Source of the DNA: Halomonas sp. UBA3074
GTDB taxonomy: Bacteria > Pseudomonadota > Gammaproteobacteria > Pseudomonadales > Halomonadaceae
DNA: 64,000 nt
Direction: 5' to 3'
Assembly (NCBI RefSeq): GCF_002366715.1
Contig: NZ_DFBS01000012.1
Span: 152,625 to 216,624 of the forward strand
Every line of letters starts with the position of its first letter. Position 1 is the stretch's first letter. Positions 9,447 through 17,615 of the stretch are shown here, in pieces. A program made the position numbers and the translations under genes. A model generated the notes under the pieces. That model was not told where the DNA came from. It worked only from the letters and a program-made list of their open reading frames with translations, and searched no databases.

Positions 9447-10043
9447 ATGTCGGATAACACCGCACCGTTCTGGGAACATAAGCTGAGCGATTTTCGCGAC
9501 ACCGTGTCCCGCGAGCCGATGCCAGGTTGCGGCGCGGTGGCCGTGGTGAGTGCCGACCTGGGCTTGGCGCTCGTGCTCAAGGGGCTGCATCTGAGCCAGC
9601 GCCACGATGCCACAACACAGCGTCAGGCATTGATTGATGAAGGTACCTCACTTAAACAGCGCCTAGCGCCGCTGGCCCAAGAAGACGTGGCCGCCTTTGA
9701 GGCATTTATGGCAGCCGTGGGCCGGGATGAGGAGGACGCAGGGCGTCAAAGCGCCCTTCATGCGGCGGCCGATACTGCCGTTGAAGTGCCGCTGAAAACG
9801 GCGCAGATATGTGCTGCGGCGCTGGCACTGACGCAGCAGGCGGGAGAACACATCGAGCAGCAGTTTGTTAGCGACGCGCACGCTGGGGCAAGGTTGATGC
9901 ATGCCTCACTGCACAGCGTGCTGCTCAACGTGGATGCCAATGCCAGGCAACTCGGCAGTGACGACGCCCGTGACAGGGCCAGGCTCTCCCGCGATGGCCT
10001 TGCTCAGCGTGCCGATGCGCTGCTGGCGGCGATCACTGGCTAG
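9447..10043 (+). CDS. Cyclodeaminase/cyclohydrolase family protein (FchA-like)
   Basis: The 198-residue all-helical protein resembles the C-terminal domain of formiminotransferase-cyclodeaminase and the stand-alone methenyl-tetrahydrofolate cyclohydrolase FchA. The visible signature is the N-terminal segment REPMPGCGAVAVVSADLGLAL, the family's PGGGSVAA-like region with one Gly replaced by Cys. If active it would act on folate one-carbon units. It follows the thioredoxin-like gene by 54 bases and may share its transcript. The specific reaction is not proven by the sequence. Confidence 0.75.
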   Translation: MSDNTAPFWEHKLSDFRDTVSREPMPGCGAVAVVSADLGLALVLKGLHLSQRHDATTQRQALIDEGTSLKQRLAPLAQEDVAAFEAFMAAVGRDEEDAGRQSALHAAADTAVEVPLKTAQICAAALALTQQAGEHIEQQFVSDAHAGARLMHASLHSVLLNVDANARQLGSDDARDRARLSRDGLAQRADALLAAITG

Positions 10044-10107
10044 CGGCATCGATAGCAGGCCTGGAGCAGGATTTCATACAACCTACGGGCTGAAGAGATA
10101 ACGTTAC

Positions 10108-10818
10108 TTACCGCCGCAAAATCACCAGCCAGCGGCCTAGATTCATTACGCTGGCCAGCGAAGCGGCCACGTAAGTAAATGCGCAGGCGGTGAGCACATG
10201 CCGGGCGCCAGCCATGTCGGCAGGCGGCACGTACTCTTTCAACAAAGGTAGCGCGCGATTGAAGCTGGCATCGAACTCCACCGGTAGCGTCACTAGATGC
10301 ACCACCGCTGCGGTGCCAAAGCTGATGACCGCCATGGCAATCACGATTGCCAAGCCCCCCGGTAAACGCGTCAACAAAAACAGAAACGGCGCAGCCATCA
10401 TCAGCAAAGCACCCAGTTTTTCGGCTTTTTGAGCCACCCCTACTAACCGGCTACGCGCCAACAGCGGCGCATACCCTTGATGGTGCTGAATGGCGTGCCC
10501 CACTTCATGCGCTGCCACCGTGACGGCGGTCAGCGAGCGGCCATCGTAATTATCCGGGGAGAGCCGTACGCAGCGTGTTTCTGGGTCGTAATGATCGCCA
10601 AACTCGGTGCGCTCTACGCTGGCACCTTCAACCCCAAGACGGCGCAGCAGATGATCGGCGAGTTCTGCACCGGTGCCAGGGTAATCGTCGCGCCCTTTCG
10701 TGTGGCGCTTGAGTACCCACTTGGCCCAGACATTGGGGAGCACAAAAATGGTCAGTGCAACAATAATCAGCAGAACAACCATGGCAGCCCCTATCGACAT
10801 AACCCCGTCTTCTATCAC
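10108..10818 (-). CDS. Zinc metallopeptidase, YugP family
   Basis: Membrane-associated peptidase of 236 residues. An N-terminal transmembrane segment (MVVLLIIVALTIFVL) is followed by a catalytic region with the zinc motif HEVGHAIQHHQGYAP. Two or three further hydrophobic helices follow (about 120-165 and 205-230). The order matches the neutral zinc metallopeptidase family of Bacillus YugP. The first Met is at 10818; a second Met at 10800 is an equally plausible start since neither has a strong ribosome-binding site. Substrate unknown. Confidence 0.85.
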   Translation of the reverse strand: MIEDGVMSIGAAMVVLLIIVALTIFVLPNVWAKWVLKRHTKGRDDYPGTGAELADHLLRRLGVEGASVERTEFGDHYDPETRCVRLSPDNYDGRSLTAVTVAAHEVGHAIQHHQGYAPLLARSRLVGVAQKAEKLGALLMMAAPFLFLLTRLPGGLAIVIAMAVISFGTAAVVHLVTLPVEFDASFNRALPLLKEYVPPADMAGARHVLTACAFTYVAASLASVMNLGRWLVILRR

Positions 10819-10896
10819 TTGACGGTTAACGAAGTCTTTTCAGCTTAGCTTTTACCATGGGAACTGAACTGGCAACAGTGTCAGACAGGATGGCGA

Positions 10897-12015
10897 TTAA
10901 ACGGGATTGTTGCGATGCTCTTCCACATCGCGCTTGACGGCCTGCAAACCATGAATGGAAATATCGCCCTGGGCATGCGCATGTTCAGCGATCAGCACGC
11001 TATCGGCAGCGAGCACCAAATCACATTGGGTGCCGACCAACTCATCGCGCAACCGCTGGATTGCTGCTTCTCTTTGGGGGTCTTTATCGACTCGCCGAAT
11101 ATAAATGGCTTTGATGCGGTTCGGGTAGGCTTTGACGATTTCGATATACACTTCGGGATCGTGCTGGCCGCTGTCACCAATGAGTATGCAGGGCATGTCG
11201 TGGTACAGCGTTAGCATACGATCGATCAAGTCACGCTTATGCTCTTCGGCACGCCTTGGCCAGGGGCGACGCCAGGAGATCCCCCATTCGCGCAAGAAAA
11301 GTATCGGACCGACAGGAATTCGGTTGATCTGAAAAAACGTCTCGAGCATTTCGTAAATCGCCCACGGCCCGCGTGAGACATAGAGAATGGGCCGTTCGGC
11401 ACGCTCACTAACGCCTCGATAAAGCGCCTGATACAGCGACGCCACGCCAGGAAAAGCGGTACGGCGATGGGGTTTTTTGACAAATAGGCGATAAAGCATT
11501 TTGAGCTTTTCCGCCACGCCAGTGAACATGACGGTGTCATCGATATCGCTTATCACCAGCAAATCCGCTTCTGGTGGCGGCACATAAACTTCAACATGGG
11601 TACGCACTGTCGCTTGGTCTTCGCGATGGACCAAGATATCGGCGCGGTGCCAAGAGACATCGATAGGAAGTGTATGGCTGATCGGCAAGTGGACATCGAA
11701 ATAGCCATCGCGATCGGTGCTCACACAAAGCTGATTATCACCAATGCGGACTTCTACCTGAGCATTGGCGAGCCCGCGGCGAAAAATGCGCCGCGCGACA
11801 TCGGCCGTGTCGCGCAGCATGCCATGGCGGGGAATCGCCCGCCCCAGGGCTGCTTGGCGAAAAACCCTGCCCATTACGAATATTTCACGTTGAGAACCAT
11901 AGCCGCGGTAAGGATGAACCACCATCCCCCCACGGCTACTGTCGCCTTTAATGGGTTTGGCAATGACGTGGACAAGCCTTTTGGCAAAGCTTGCCCACTG
12001 GCGCAATAGCCCCAT
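10897..12015 (-). CDS. App1-like phosphatase (DUF2183 family)
   Basis: The 372-residue protein has an N-terminal beta-sandwich-like region (about 40-150) and a C-terminal HAD-like catalytic region with DISDIDDTVMFTGV, the DxDxT motif of App1, the yeast phosphatidate phosphatase family. In bacteria the substrate is not established. The ATG at 12015 overlaps the pfpI stop as TGATG, which favours it over the TTG at 12018 and implies translational coupling to the PfpI gene. No signal peptide is evident. Confidence 0.8.
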   Translation of the reverse strand: MGLLRQWASFAKRLVHVIAKPIKGDSSRGGMVVHPYRGYGSQREIFVMGRVFRQAALGRAIPRHGMLRDTADVARRIFRRGLANAQVEVRIGDNQLCVSTDRDGYFDVHLPISHTLPIDVSWHRADILVHREDQATVRTHVEVYVPPPEADLLVISDIDDTVMFTGVAEKLKMLYRLFVKKPHRRTAFPGVASLYQALYRGVSERAERPILYVSRGPWAIYEMLETFFQINRIPVGPILFLREWGISWRRPWPRRAEEHKRDLIDRMLTLYHDMPCILIGDSGQHDPEVYIEIVKAYPNRIKAIYIRRVDKDPQREAAIQRLRDELVGTQCDLVLAADSVLIAEHAHAQGDISIHGLQAVKRDVEEHRNNPV

Positions 12016-12581
12016 CAAGCGTGCTGACCGGCGTGACGACCTTCTTGCAGCTCTTCGAGTAACTTGGCATTAAAGGCATCCAAGTCTTTTGGCGTACGGC
12101 TGGTGACGAGGCCACTGTCTACCACGACAGGCTCGTCCACCCACTCAACGCCAGCATTGACAAGATCCTGTGCCACGCTAGGCACTGACGTCATACGACG
12201 CCCTTCAACGACGCCCGCGTTAATTAAAATCCAGGGCGCATGGCAAATAGCCGCAACGGGCTTGCCTGCCTGGAAAAATGCTTTAACGAAACTCAGGGCA
12301 TCGTCGTTAGTGCGCAGTTCGTCGGGGTTGAATAAGCCACCGGGAAGAACCAACGCGTGGTAGTCAGACTCATTGGCGTCGGCGAGGGCTTTATCGGCCT
12401 CGTAAGTATCACCCCACTCAGTTTCTGCCCAAGCGCGAATGCCCTTACCGTCGGGTGTAACGATGTGAACCTCTACACCCTCTTTCTGTAAGGCGGCACG
12501 CGGCACGCTCAACTCAGACTCTTCAAAACCAGCGGCCGCTAAAATAGCAACGCGTTTACCATTCAATGCTTGTGTCATCAT
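12015..12581 (-). CDS. PfpI/DJ-1 family protein
   Basis: Class-I glutamine-amidotransferase-fold protein of the PfpI/YhbO group, known as proteases, chaperones or protein deglycases in stress protection. The nucleophile elbow is AICHAPW, with the Cys-His pair, and the conserved Glu is in GFEESEL. The start at 12581 (MMTQALNGKRVAIL) is chosen since GGAGAG lies six bases before it; an upstream ATG at 12590 overlaps that ribosome-binding site. Overlap with the App1-like gene makes a two-gene operon. Confidence 0.88.
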   Translation of the reverse strand: MMTQALNGKRVAILAAAGFEESELSVPRAALQKEGVEVHIVTPDGKGIRAWAETEWGDTYEADKALADANESDYHALVLPGGLFNPDELRTNDDALSFVKAFFQAGKPVAAICHAPWILINAGVVEGRRMTSVPSVAQDLVNAGVEWVDEPVVVDSGLVTSRTPKDLDAFNAKLLEELQEGRHAGQHA

Positions 12582-12612
12582 GCTCTCCATTTCGTGATGA
12601 TGGGTGTTTTTA

Positions 12613-12632
12613 GCGCCTCACTAGTGTGGCGC
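12613..12632. promoter_or_regulatory. 20-bp dyad upstream of pfpI
   Basis: GCGCCTCACTAGTGTGGCGC is a near-perfect palindrome (one mismatched pair) centred on ACTAGT. It lies about 35 bases upstream of the pfpI ribosome-binding site and past the 3' end of the HTH-PBP regulator gene. It could be an operator for pfpI or a weak 3' hairpin for the regulator. No T-run follows on either strand, so a factor-independent terminator is unlikely. Confidence 0.35.
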
Positions 12633-12688
12633 ATACAACAACAGCGTCAAGCCTTGCTACGCAGGATTCGGGGTTAATTAATAGCCCG

Positions 12689-13576
12689 CTAAGCATTGTA
12701 GACAATTTTACCCGTTTCAGCGATATCGTAACCCCCCAACTGTGCTGCGCGTTCTGTAAAGCGCGCTTGATGCGCGAAGGCCATTAGCCGCTGAACCGCG
12801 GGTTCAAAATAGCTACGCCGCTGCATCACGAGGTCAAACGACTCCTCATGTAGGGGAATAAAGGCTAACTGCTGTCGATGGGCCGCGGCCTCGACCCCCA
12901 AGCCCGCATCGGCCTCGCCCTGGCCAATACTGAGCGCCAGGTCATCTTCACTCAAGGAAGCGTGTGGCGCCCAGGTAAGCGCTGAACGGTCTATACCGGC
13001 CTGTTGCAATAAGAAACCCAGCAGGTGCGCCGCGCCAGCATCAGGCTGGCGATGCGCTACGCGCACCTTCAGGCGTTTCAAGTCGTTTAGCGTTTTGATC
13101 TTCAGTGGGTTACCGGTAGGCAACAGCAACCCCTGACGACGCGTGGCCCAACGAACGATTAGCAGGTCGCGCATACCGCTCAAACCGAGCGCGTTGGGCT
13201 CATTATAGCGCTCGGTCGCTGGGTCTAGCAGATGAATGCCGGCTACCATGGCCTTGCCATCCAGCAGGCGGCGCACGCCATCACCGCTGCCTTGGCAGAG
13301 CATGGCCAAATCAGAACCGCTTTCTCTTACGGCCCACTCCAGTAAGGGGTCCTGACTACCCGCGACGACTAACGGCACCGACAAACGCTGCGCTTGGTCG
13401 CCTTCCAAGTGACTCAGCACCCATAAATCGATCTGCTGGCGTGGAAACAGCAGTTTGCCGGTAACCCGGCTACAGGGAATTTGGCCTTGGCTGACCAAGT
13501 CGTACACCTTACGCTCTTTCAGACGTAGGTAATCGGCGACTTCAGCCGTGGTCAAATAAGCGTGTCGTTCAACCAT
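12689..13576 (-). CDS. HTH regulator fused to periplasmic-binding-protein-like domain
   Basis: The 295-residue protein begins with an excisionase/MerR-like winged helix (LTTAEVADYLRLKERKVYDL, then the recognition and wing segment IPCSRVTGKLLFPRQQIDLW). About 220 residues resembling a type-2 periplasmic binding protein follow. It has no signal peptide, so the binding fold is cytoplasmic. This fits the PBP-like family found attached to HTH domains next to molybdate or tungstate genes. The start at 13576 has GGAGGGG about nine bases upstream; the frame is open to 13609. It diverges from tupBCA and most likely controls it in response to the oxyanion (inference). Confidence 0.8.
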   Translation of the reverse strand: MVERHAYLTTAEVADYLRLKERKVYDLVSQGQIPCSRVTGKLLFPRQQIDLWVLSHLEGDQAQRLSVPLVVAGSQDPLLEWAVRESGSDLAMLCQGSGDGVRRLLDGKAMVAGIHLLDPATERYNEPNALGLSGMRDLLIVRWATRRQGLLLPTGNPLKIKTLNDLKRLKVRVAHRQPDAGAAHLLGFLLQQAGIDRSALTWAPHASLSEDDLALSIGQGEADAGLGVEAAAHRQQLAFIPLHEESFDLVMQRRSYFEPAVQRLMAFAHQARFTERAAQLGGYDIAETGKIVYNA

Positions 13577-13620
13577 CGCAACAAACCCCTCCCTGGCAGT
13601 GGAGACCATTAATGGCGTTT

Positions 13621-13637
13621 ACTGCATAAGACTGCAT
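13621..13637. promoter_or_regulatory. Candidate operator between regulator and tupB
   Basis: ACTGCAT occurs twice with a period of ten bases (13621-13627 and 13631-13637), one helical turn, in the 139-base gap between the divergent HTH-PBP regulator and tupB. A weaker AGTGCAAT follows near 13652. Spacing and position suit binding of the adjacent regulator to one face of the helix. This is a pattern-based guess. Confidence 0.35.
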
Positions 13638-13715
13638 CAATTTCAGCCTAGAGTGCAATCGGTCATTTTTGGGTACATTATGCCGAAACGAACCTAATAA
13701 CGACGCCAATACTCA

Positions 13716-14420
13716 ATGCTGACTAGTGACAACGCCTTCAGCACTGCCCTCGCTCTGATTATGAGCATGGACAGCGCCCTAATCTCAATCGTGATGCTGT
13801 CGCTGCAGGTATCTCTAATGGCGGTGTTGATTGCCAGCTTGCTCGCACTTCCGCTGGGTGCCGCTCTTGCGCTGTGGCGCTTTCCGGGGCGCAACGCGGT
13901 GATCGTCGCGCTCAATGCACTGATGGGGTTACCGCCCGTCGTCGCCGGTCTTTGCGTCTATTTACTGCTTTCACGCGCTGGCCCACTGGGTGAGTGGGGT
14001 TTGCTGTTTACCCCCACGGCGATGGTCATCGCGCAAGTCATTCTCGTTCTACCGATTATCGCCGCCCTAACCCGCCAACAAGTCGAGGCACTCCACGGCG
14101 AGTATGCCGAGCAGTTGAACTCCTTCGGCTTAACGCGTAGCCGGATGATCCCTACCCTGCTTTGGGATGCCCGTTTTGCGCTCATGACCGTCATTTTAGC
14201 GGGCTTTGGCCGCGCCAGCGCCGAGGTGGGCGCGGTGATGATTGTCGGCGGCAACATCGATGGCGTGACCCGCGTCATGACGACCAGCATTGTGCTGGAA
14301 ACCAGCAAAGGCAACTTGCCCATGGCGCTAGGGCTGGGAATTATTCTACTTGGACTGGTCACCATGATTAATGCGATTGCTCATGTCATCGGTGAGACGG
14401 CAAAAAGGCGGCTGGGATGA
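13716..14420 (+). CDS. tupB: Tungstate ABC transporter permease TupB
   Basis: Inner-membrane permease of 234 residues with about five hydrophobic helices. The cytoplasmic EAA-like loop (EYAEQLNSFGLTRSRMI) contacts the ATPase, and the conserved GFGRASAEVGAVMIVGGNI segment is typical of TupB/CysT-like permeases. It is the first gene of tupB-tupC-tupA and overlaps tupC by four bases. The TTSTENSG motif of the linked TupA is the reason for calling tungstate over molybdate or sulfate. Confidence 0.9.
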   Translation: MLTSDNAFSTALALIMSMDSALISIVMLSLQVSLMAVLIASLLALPLGAALALWRFPGRNAVIVALNALMGLPPVVAGLCVYLLLSRAGPLGEWGLLFTPTAMVIAQVILVLPIIAALTRQQVEALHGEYAEQLNSFGLTRSRMIPTLLWDARFALMTVILAGFGRASAEVGAVMIVGGNIDGVTRVMTTSIVLETSKGNLPMALGLGIILLGLVTMINAIAHVIGETAKRRLG

Positions 14421-15148
14421 CGATATATCAAGCGCCCCCCGTTGCCACGCTGCAACTGGAAAACGTCAGTTTTGTTCACCGCGGCAACACGCTACTCAAG
14501 CCGACCACACTGCAACTGGCGGGCTGCCACCGAACACTCATCATGGGCCCGAACGGCGCTGGTAAAAGCCTGTTGATGCGTCTTTCCCACGGCCTACTCA
14601 CGCCCACTAGTGGCTCGGTGCACTGGCAAAGTGAACCACCGGCTCAAGCGATGGTGTTTCAACGCCCGGTGCTTCTGCGCCGCTCGGCGCTGGATAATCT
14701 CACCTATGTGCTAGCGATCAACAAAATCCCACGCCCCGAGCTAAAAGGATTATCCCGCAAAGCGCAGGCGATGAGCGCGCTTGAAAAGTTTGGCTTGGCG
14801 TCGTTGGCTAAACGGCCGGCACGGGTGCTTTCCGGTGGCGAACAACAACGTTTGGCGCTGGCGCGGGCCTGGCTGCTCAACCCGCGCGTACTGTTTTTAG
14901 ACGAACCCACCTCTGCCCTCGACCCGGCGGCTATCAAAGCAGTAGAAGACGCGGTGCTTGAGTTCCATCACAGCGGTACTCGTATCGTGATGACCACCCA
15001 TGATTTACATCAAGCGCGTCGTTTAGCCAACGACGTGCTGTTTTTGCATAACGGCGAATTACTCGAACATACCCCAGCCGATGATTTTTTTACGACCCCC
15101 GCTTCACCCGAGGCTGGGGCATTTATTCGGGGTGAGCTGGTTTGGTAA
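14417..15148 (+). CDS. tupC: Tungstate ABC transporter ATP-binding protein TupC
   Basis: ABC ATPase of 243 residues with Walker A GPNGAGKS, Q-loop MVFQRP, signature LSGGEQQR, Walker B VLFLDEPTSALD and the switch His in MTTHDLHQ. It energises tungstate uptake with TupB and the binding protein TupA. The ATG overlaps the tupB stop. It has no C-terminal TOBE/MOP regulatory domain, unlike ModC, which agrees with the Tup type. Confidence 0.92.
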   Translation: MTIYQAPPVATLQLENVSFVHRGNTLLKPTTLQLAGCHRTLIMGPNGAGKSLLMRLSHGLLTPTSGSVHWQSEPPAQAMVFQRPVLLRRSALDNLTYVLAINKIPRPELKGLSRKAQAMSALEKFGLASLAKRPARVLSGGEQQRLALARAWLLNPRVLFLDEPTSALDPAAIKAVEDAVLEFHHSGTRIVMTTHDLHQARRLANDVLFLHNGELLEHTPADDFFTTPASPEAGAFIRGELVW

Positions 15149-15201
15149 CCCTGAAAAGCATGAACTCTGTGACTAATCAAAAATGAGCAAGGAGCAATAA
15201 A

Positions 15202-16011
15202 ATGAAGAAATCCACCGCATTGATAACGGCAGGCGCCCTGGGTATCACTTTTAGCGGCACGCTGATGGCGGCCGATGATTACATCACCCTGGCTTCCACC
15301 ACCTCCACTGAAAATTCAGGTTTGTTCGACGCGATCATCCCCACCTTCACCGAAGAGACGGGTATCGAGGTTCGTGTGGTGGCTGTCGGTACGGGTCAAG
15401 CGTTTGAAATCGGTCGCCGTGGCGATGCCGATAGCCTTTTAGTGCATGACACGGCGGGTGAAGAGAAGTTTGTGGCGGAGGGCTATGCCACTGAACGCCT
15501 CAACGTGATGTACAACGACTTCGTTATCGTTGGGCCGAGTGATGACCCGGCGGGCATCAGTGACAGTGAAAACGTCATCGAGGCCATGCAGCGCATAGCG
15601 GAAAGCGAGTCCCCGTTTGCTTCGCGCGGCGATGACAGCGGCACCAACCGCGCTGAGCTGCGTTTGTGGGAAGATGCGGGAGTGACAGCAGAGGGCGAGT
15701 GGTATCGTGAGCTGGGCAGCGGCATGGGGCCGACACTGAACACCGCGGCGGGTATGGATGCCTATACGTTTACCGACCGCGCCACCTGGGTCGCATTTGA
15801 AAATCCTCAGGATTTGACGTTGCTGTTTGAAGGCGACGAAGCGCTGTTTAACCAGTACGGCAGCCTACTGCTTTCTGAAGAGCTCCACCCAGATCTGAAA
15901 CACGATCTTGCGGCTCAGTGGCACGAGTGGTTGGTCTCTGAAGAGGGACAGCAAGCGATTGCGGATTTTGAGGTAGACGGCCAGCAGCTGTTTTTCCCTA
16001 ACGCTGAGTAA
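15202..16011 (+). CDS. tupA: Tungstate-binding periplasmic protein TupA
   Basis: Substrate-binding protein of 269 residues with a Sec signal peptide (cleavage near LMAADDYI). Mature residues LASTTSTENSGLF form the TupA anion-binding motif, and GTGQAFEIGRRGDADSLLVH is the conserved second stretch of the family. Tungstate would serve W/Mo-pterin enzymes such as formate dehydrogenases, none of which is in the window. A strong GGAG site precedes the ATG at 15202. A perfect inverted repeat lies just downstream. Confidence 0.93.
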   Translation: MKKSTALITAGALGITFSGTLMAADDYITLASTTSTENSGLFDAIIPTFTEETGIEVRVVAVGTGQAFEIGRRGDADSLLVHDTAGEEKFVAEGYATERLNVMYNDFVIVGPSDDPAGISDSENVIEAMQRIAESESPFASRGDDSGTNRAELRLWEDAGVTAEGEWYRELGSGMGPTLNTAAGMDAYTFTDRATWVAFENPQDLTLLFEGDEALFNQYGSLLLSEELHPDLKHDLAAQWHEWLVSEEGQQAIADFEVDGQQLFFPNAE

Positions 16012-16025
16012 ACCTAACCACTACT

Positions 16026-16115
16026 GTCATTGCGAGGAGCGCGCAACGAAGCAATCTCATACCGGCGGTGATGCTAAACCTGAGATTGCCGCGTCGCTTC
16101 GCTCCTCGCAATGAC
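16026..16115. repeat. REP-like inverted repeat between tupA and cysN
   Basis: GTCATTGCGAGGAGC (16026-16040) and its exact complement GCTCCTCGCAATGAC (16101-16115) bound a 90-base element. An inner imperfect pair, GCAATCTCA and TGAGATTGC, lies at 16051-16059 and 16081-16089. It sits between the convergent genes tupA and cysN, where it could act as a two-way transcript end. The partial element at 1-79 is the same family. Confidence 0.85.
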
Positions 16116-16171
16116 GTAGGTTACGTTCGTCGCATGTATACGTTGCAAGGAACGAACAAGTCTTTCGCCTA

Positions 16172-17614
16172 TCAGCGGTTAAATAAACCGCTGATATCTT
16201 TGGCTTCCCAATGTGGAAAGTGCTTACGCACCAGTGCATTCAGGTCACGCTCAAAGGCCGCCCAATCGGTCGATGGCGTGACAGAGGCTGATTCACTCGC
16301 CGTCCCGCGTATCATCCCTGCCCCAACGGTAACGTTGGTCAGCCGATCAATAATGATGAAACTGCCGGTGCCTGGGCTCGTGCGGTAATCGTCCACTGGA
16401 ATGGCCGCGGTCAATTCCACATCACAACGGGCAATGGCATTGAGCCCCAGCGAATGCGTCGTATGCTTTTCCAGCGTATTGACATCGATTTGGTAATCAA
16501 TGGCGCTTACCTGGCCGGAAAGGTCGCGCGTTGCCAGCTTAAAATCATAAAGCTTGCCAGGGGTTAATACCTCTTCATGCATCCACACGATATCGGCTTT
16601 AAAGGTATTCGAAAGCGGTAGTTCGCTATCCGCGGCCACCAACCAATCCCCACGGGAAATATCAATCTCGCCGTCTAAGGTAACAGTGATTGCTTGGCCG
16701 GGATAGGCGGCATCAAGATCGCCATCAAACGTAACCACCCGCGCCACGGTTGAAGTTTTACCCGACGGCAACACTTTAACGGCCTGCCCGGGGCGAATAA
16801 CACCGGCCGCCAGCGTGCCGCAATAACCGCGAAAATCGAGGTTCGGCCGGTTGACGTACTGCACCGGTAAACGCAGATCGCTGAGGTTCTGATCACGGCT
16901 GATTTCGACACTCTCGAGCAATTCGATCAGTGTTAGCCCTTCATAACCCTCAGTGAAGTACCAGGGCGTCTGCTCACTACGGTTGACCACGTTGTCGCCG
17001 TTGAGTGCCGACATGGGTACAAAGCGTATATCCGGCGCTTGCAGGTTGGTGGCAAAGGCGCGGTACTCCTCCACTATCTCGTTATAGCGCTGCTCAGAGA
17101 AGCCCACCAAATCCATCTTATTGACCGCAATGACTAGGTGCTGAATACCCAGCAGGTCGGCGATAAAACTGTGGCGCCGGGTTTGGGTCTGCACCCCGTA
17201 GCGGGCATCGATCAGAATAATCGCCAGGCTGGCGGTGGAAGCACCGGTGGCCATGTTGCGCGTGTACTGCTCGTGCCCAGGCGTATCGGCAATAATGAAC
17301 TTGCGCTTATCGGTGGAGAAAAAGCGGTACGCCACATCGATGGTGATGCCCTGCTCGCGCTCTGACTGCAAGCCATCTACCAAGAGTGCCAAATCGACGC
17401 TATCGCCGGTGGTGCCACTGGTTTTAGACGCCTGGGTGATGGCCGCCAACTGATCTTCGAAGATCATTTTCGAATCATGGAGCATCCGGCCGATCAGGGT
17501 CGACTTGCCATCGTCCACGCTTCCACAGGTAATGAAGCGCAGCAGGTCTTTGTTTTCGTGCTCGTGCAGGTACTGCTCGATATTATCGGCGATTAAGTTG
17601 GATTGATGAGACAT
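16172..17614 (-). CDS. cysN: Sulfate adenylyltransferase subunit 1 (GTPase)
   Basis: GTPase subunit that drives formation of adenosine 5'-phosphosulfate by CysD in assimilatory sulfate activation. The EF-Tu-like G domain shows G1 GSVDDGKST, DTPGHEQY and NKMDLVGF; beta-barrel domains follow. Starting at 17614 (MSHQSNLIADNIEQYL) gives 480 residues, close to E. coli CysN (475); the open frame to 17683 runs into cysD. No C-terminal APS-kinase (CysC) fusion is present since the protein ends right after the barrel domains. One base separates it from cysD. Confidence 0.95.
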   Translation of the reverse strand: MSHQSNLIADNIEQYLHEHENKDLLRFITCGSVDDGKSTLIGRMLHDSKMIFEDQLAAITQASKTSGTTGDSVDLALLVDGLQSEREQGITIDVAYRFFSTDKRKFIIADTPGHEQYTRNMATGASTASLAIILIDARYGVQTQTRRHSFIADLLGIQHLVIAVNKMDLVGFSEQRYNEIVEEYRAFATNLQAPDIRFVPMSALNGDNVVNRSEQTPWYFTEGYEGLTLIELLESVEISRDQNLSDLRLPVQYVNRPNLDFRGYCGTLAAGVIRPGQAVKVLPSGKTSTVARVVTFDGDLDAAYPGQAITVTLDGEIDISRGDWLVAADSELPLSNTFKADIVWMHEEVLTPGKLYDFKLATRDLSGQVSAIDYQIDVNTLEKHTTHSLGLNAIARCDVELTAAIPVDDYRTSPGTGSFIIIDRLTNVTVGAGMIRGTASESASVTPSTDWAAFERDLNALVRKHFPHWEAKDISGLFNR

Positions 17615-17615
17615 T

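Noticed and set aside
10897..12018. TTG at 12018 as start of the App1-like gene
   Set aside because: The ATG at 12015 is directly next to it, overlaps the upstream stop as TGATG, and is the more usual start.
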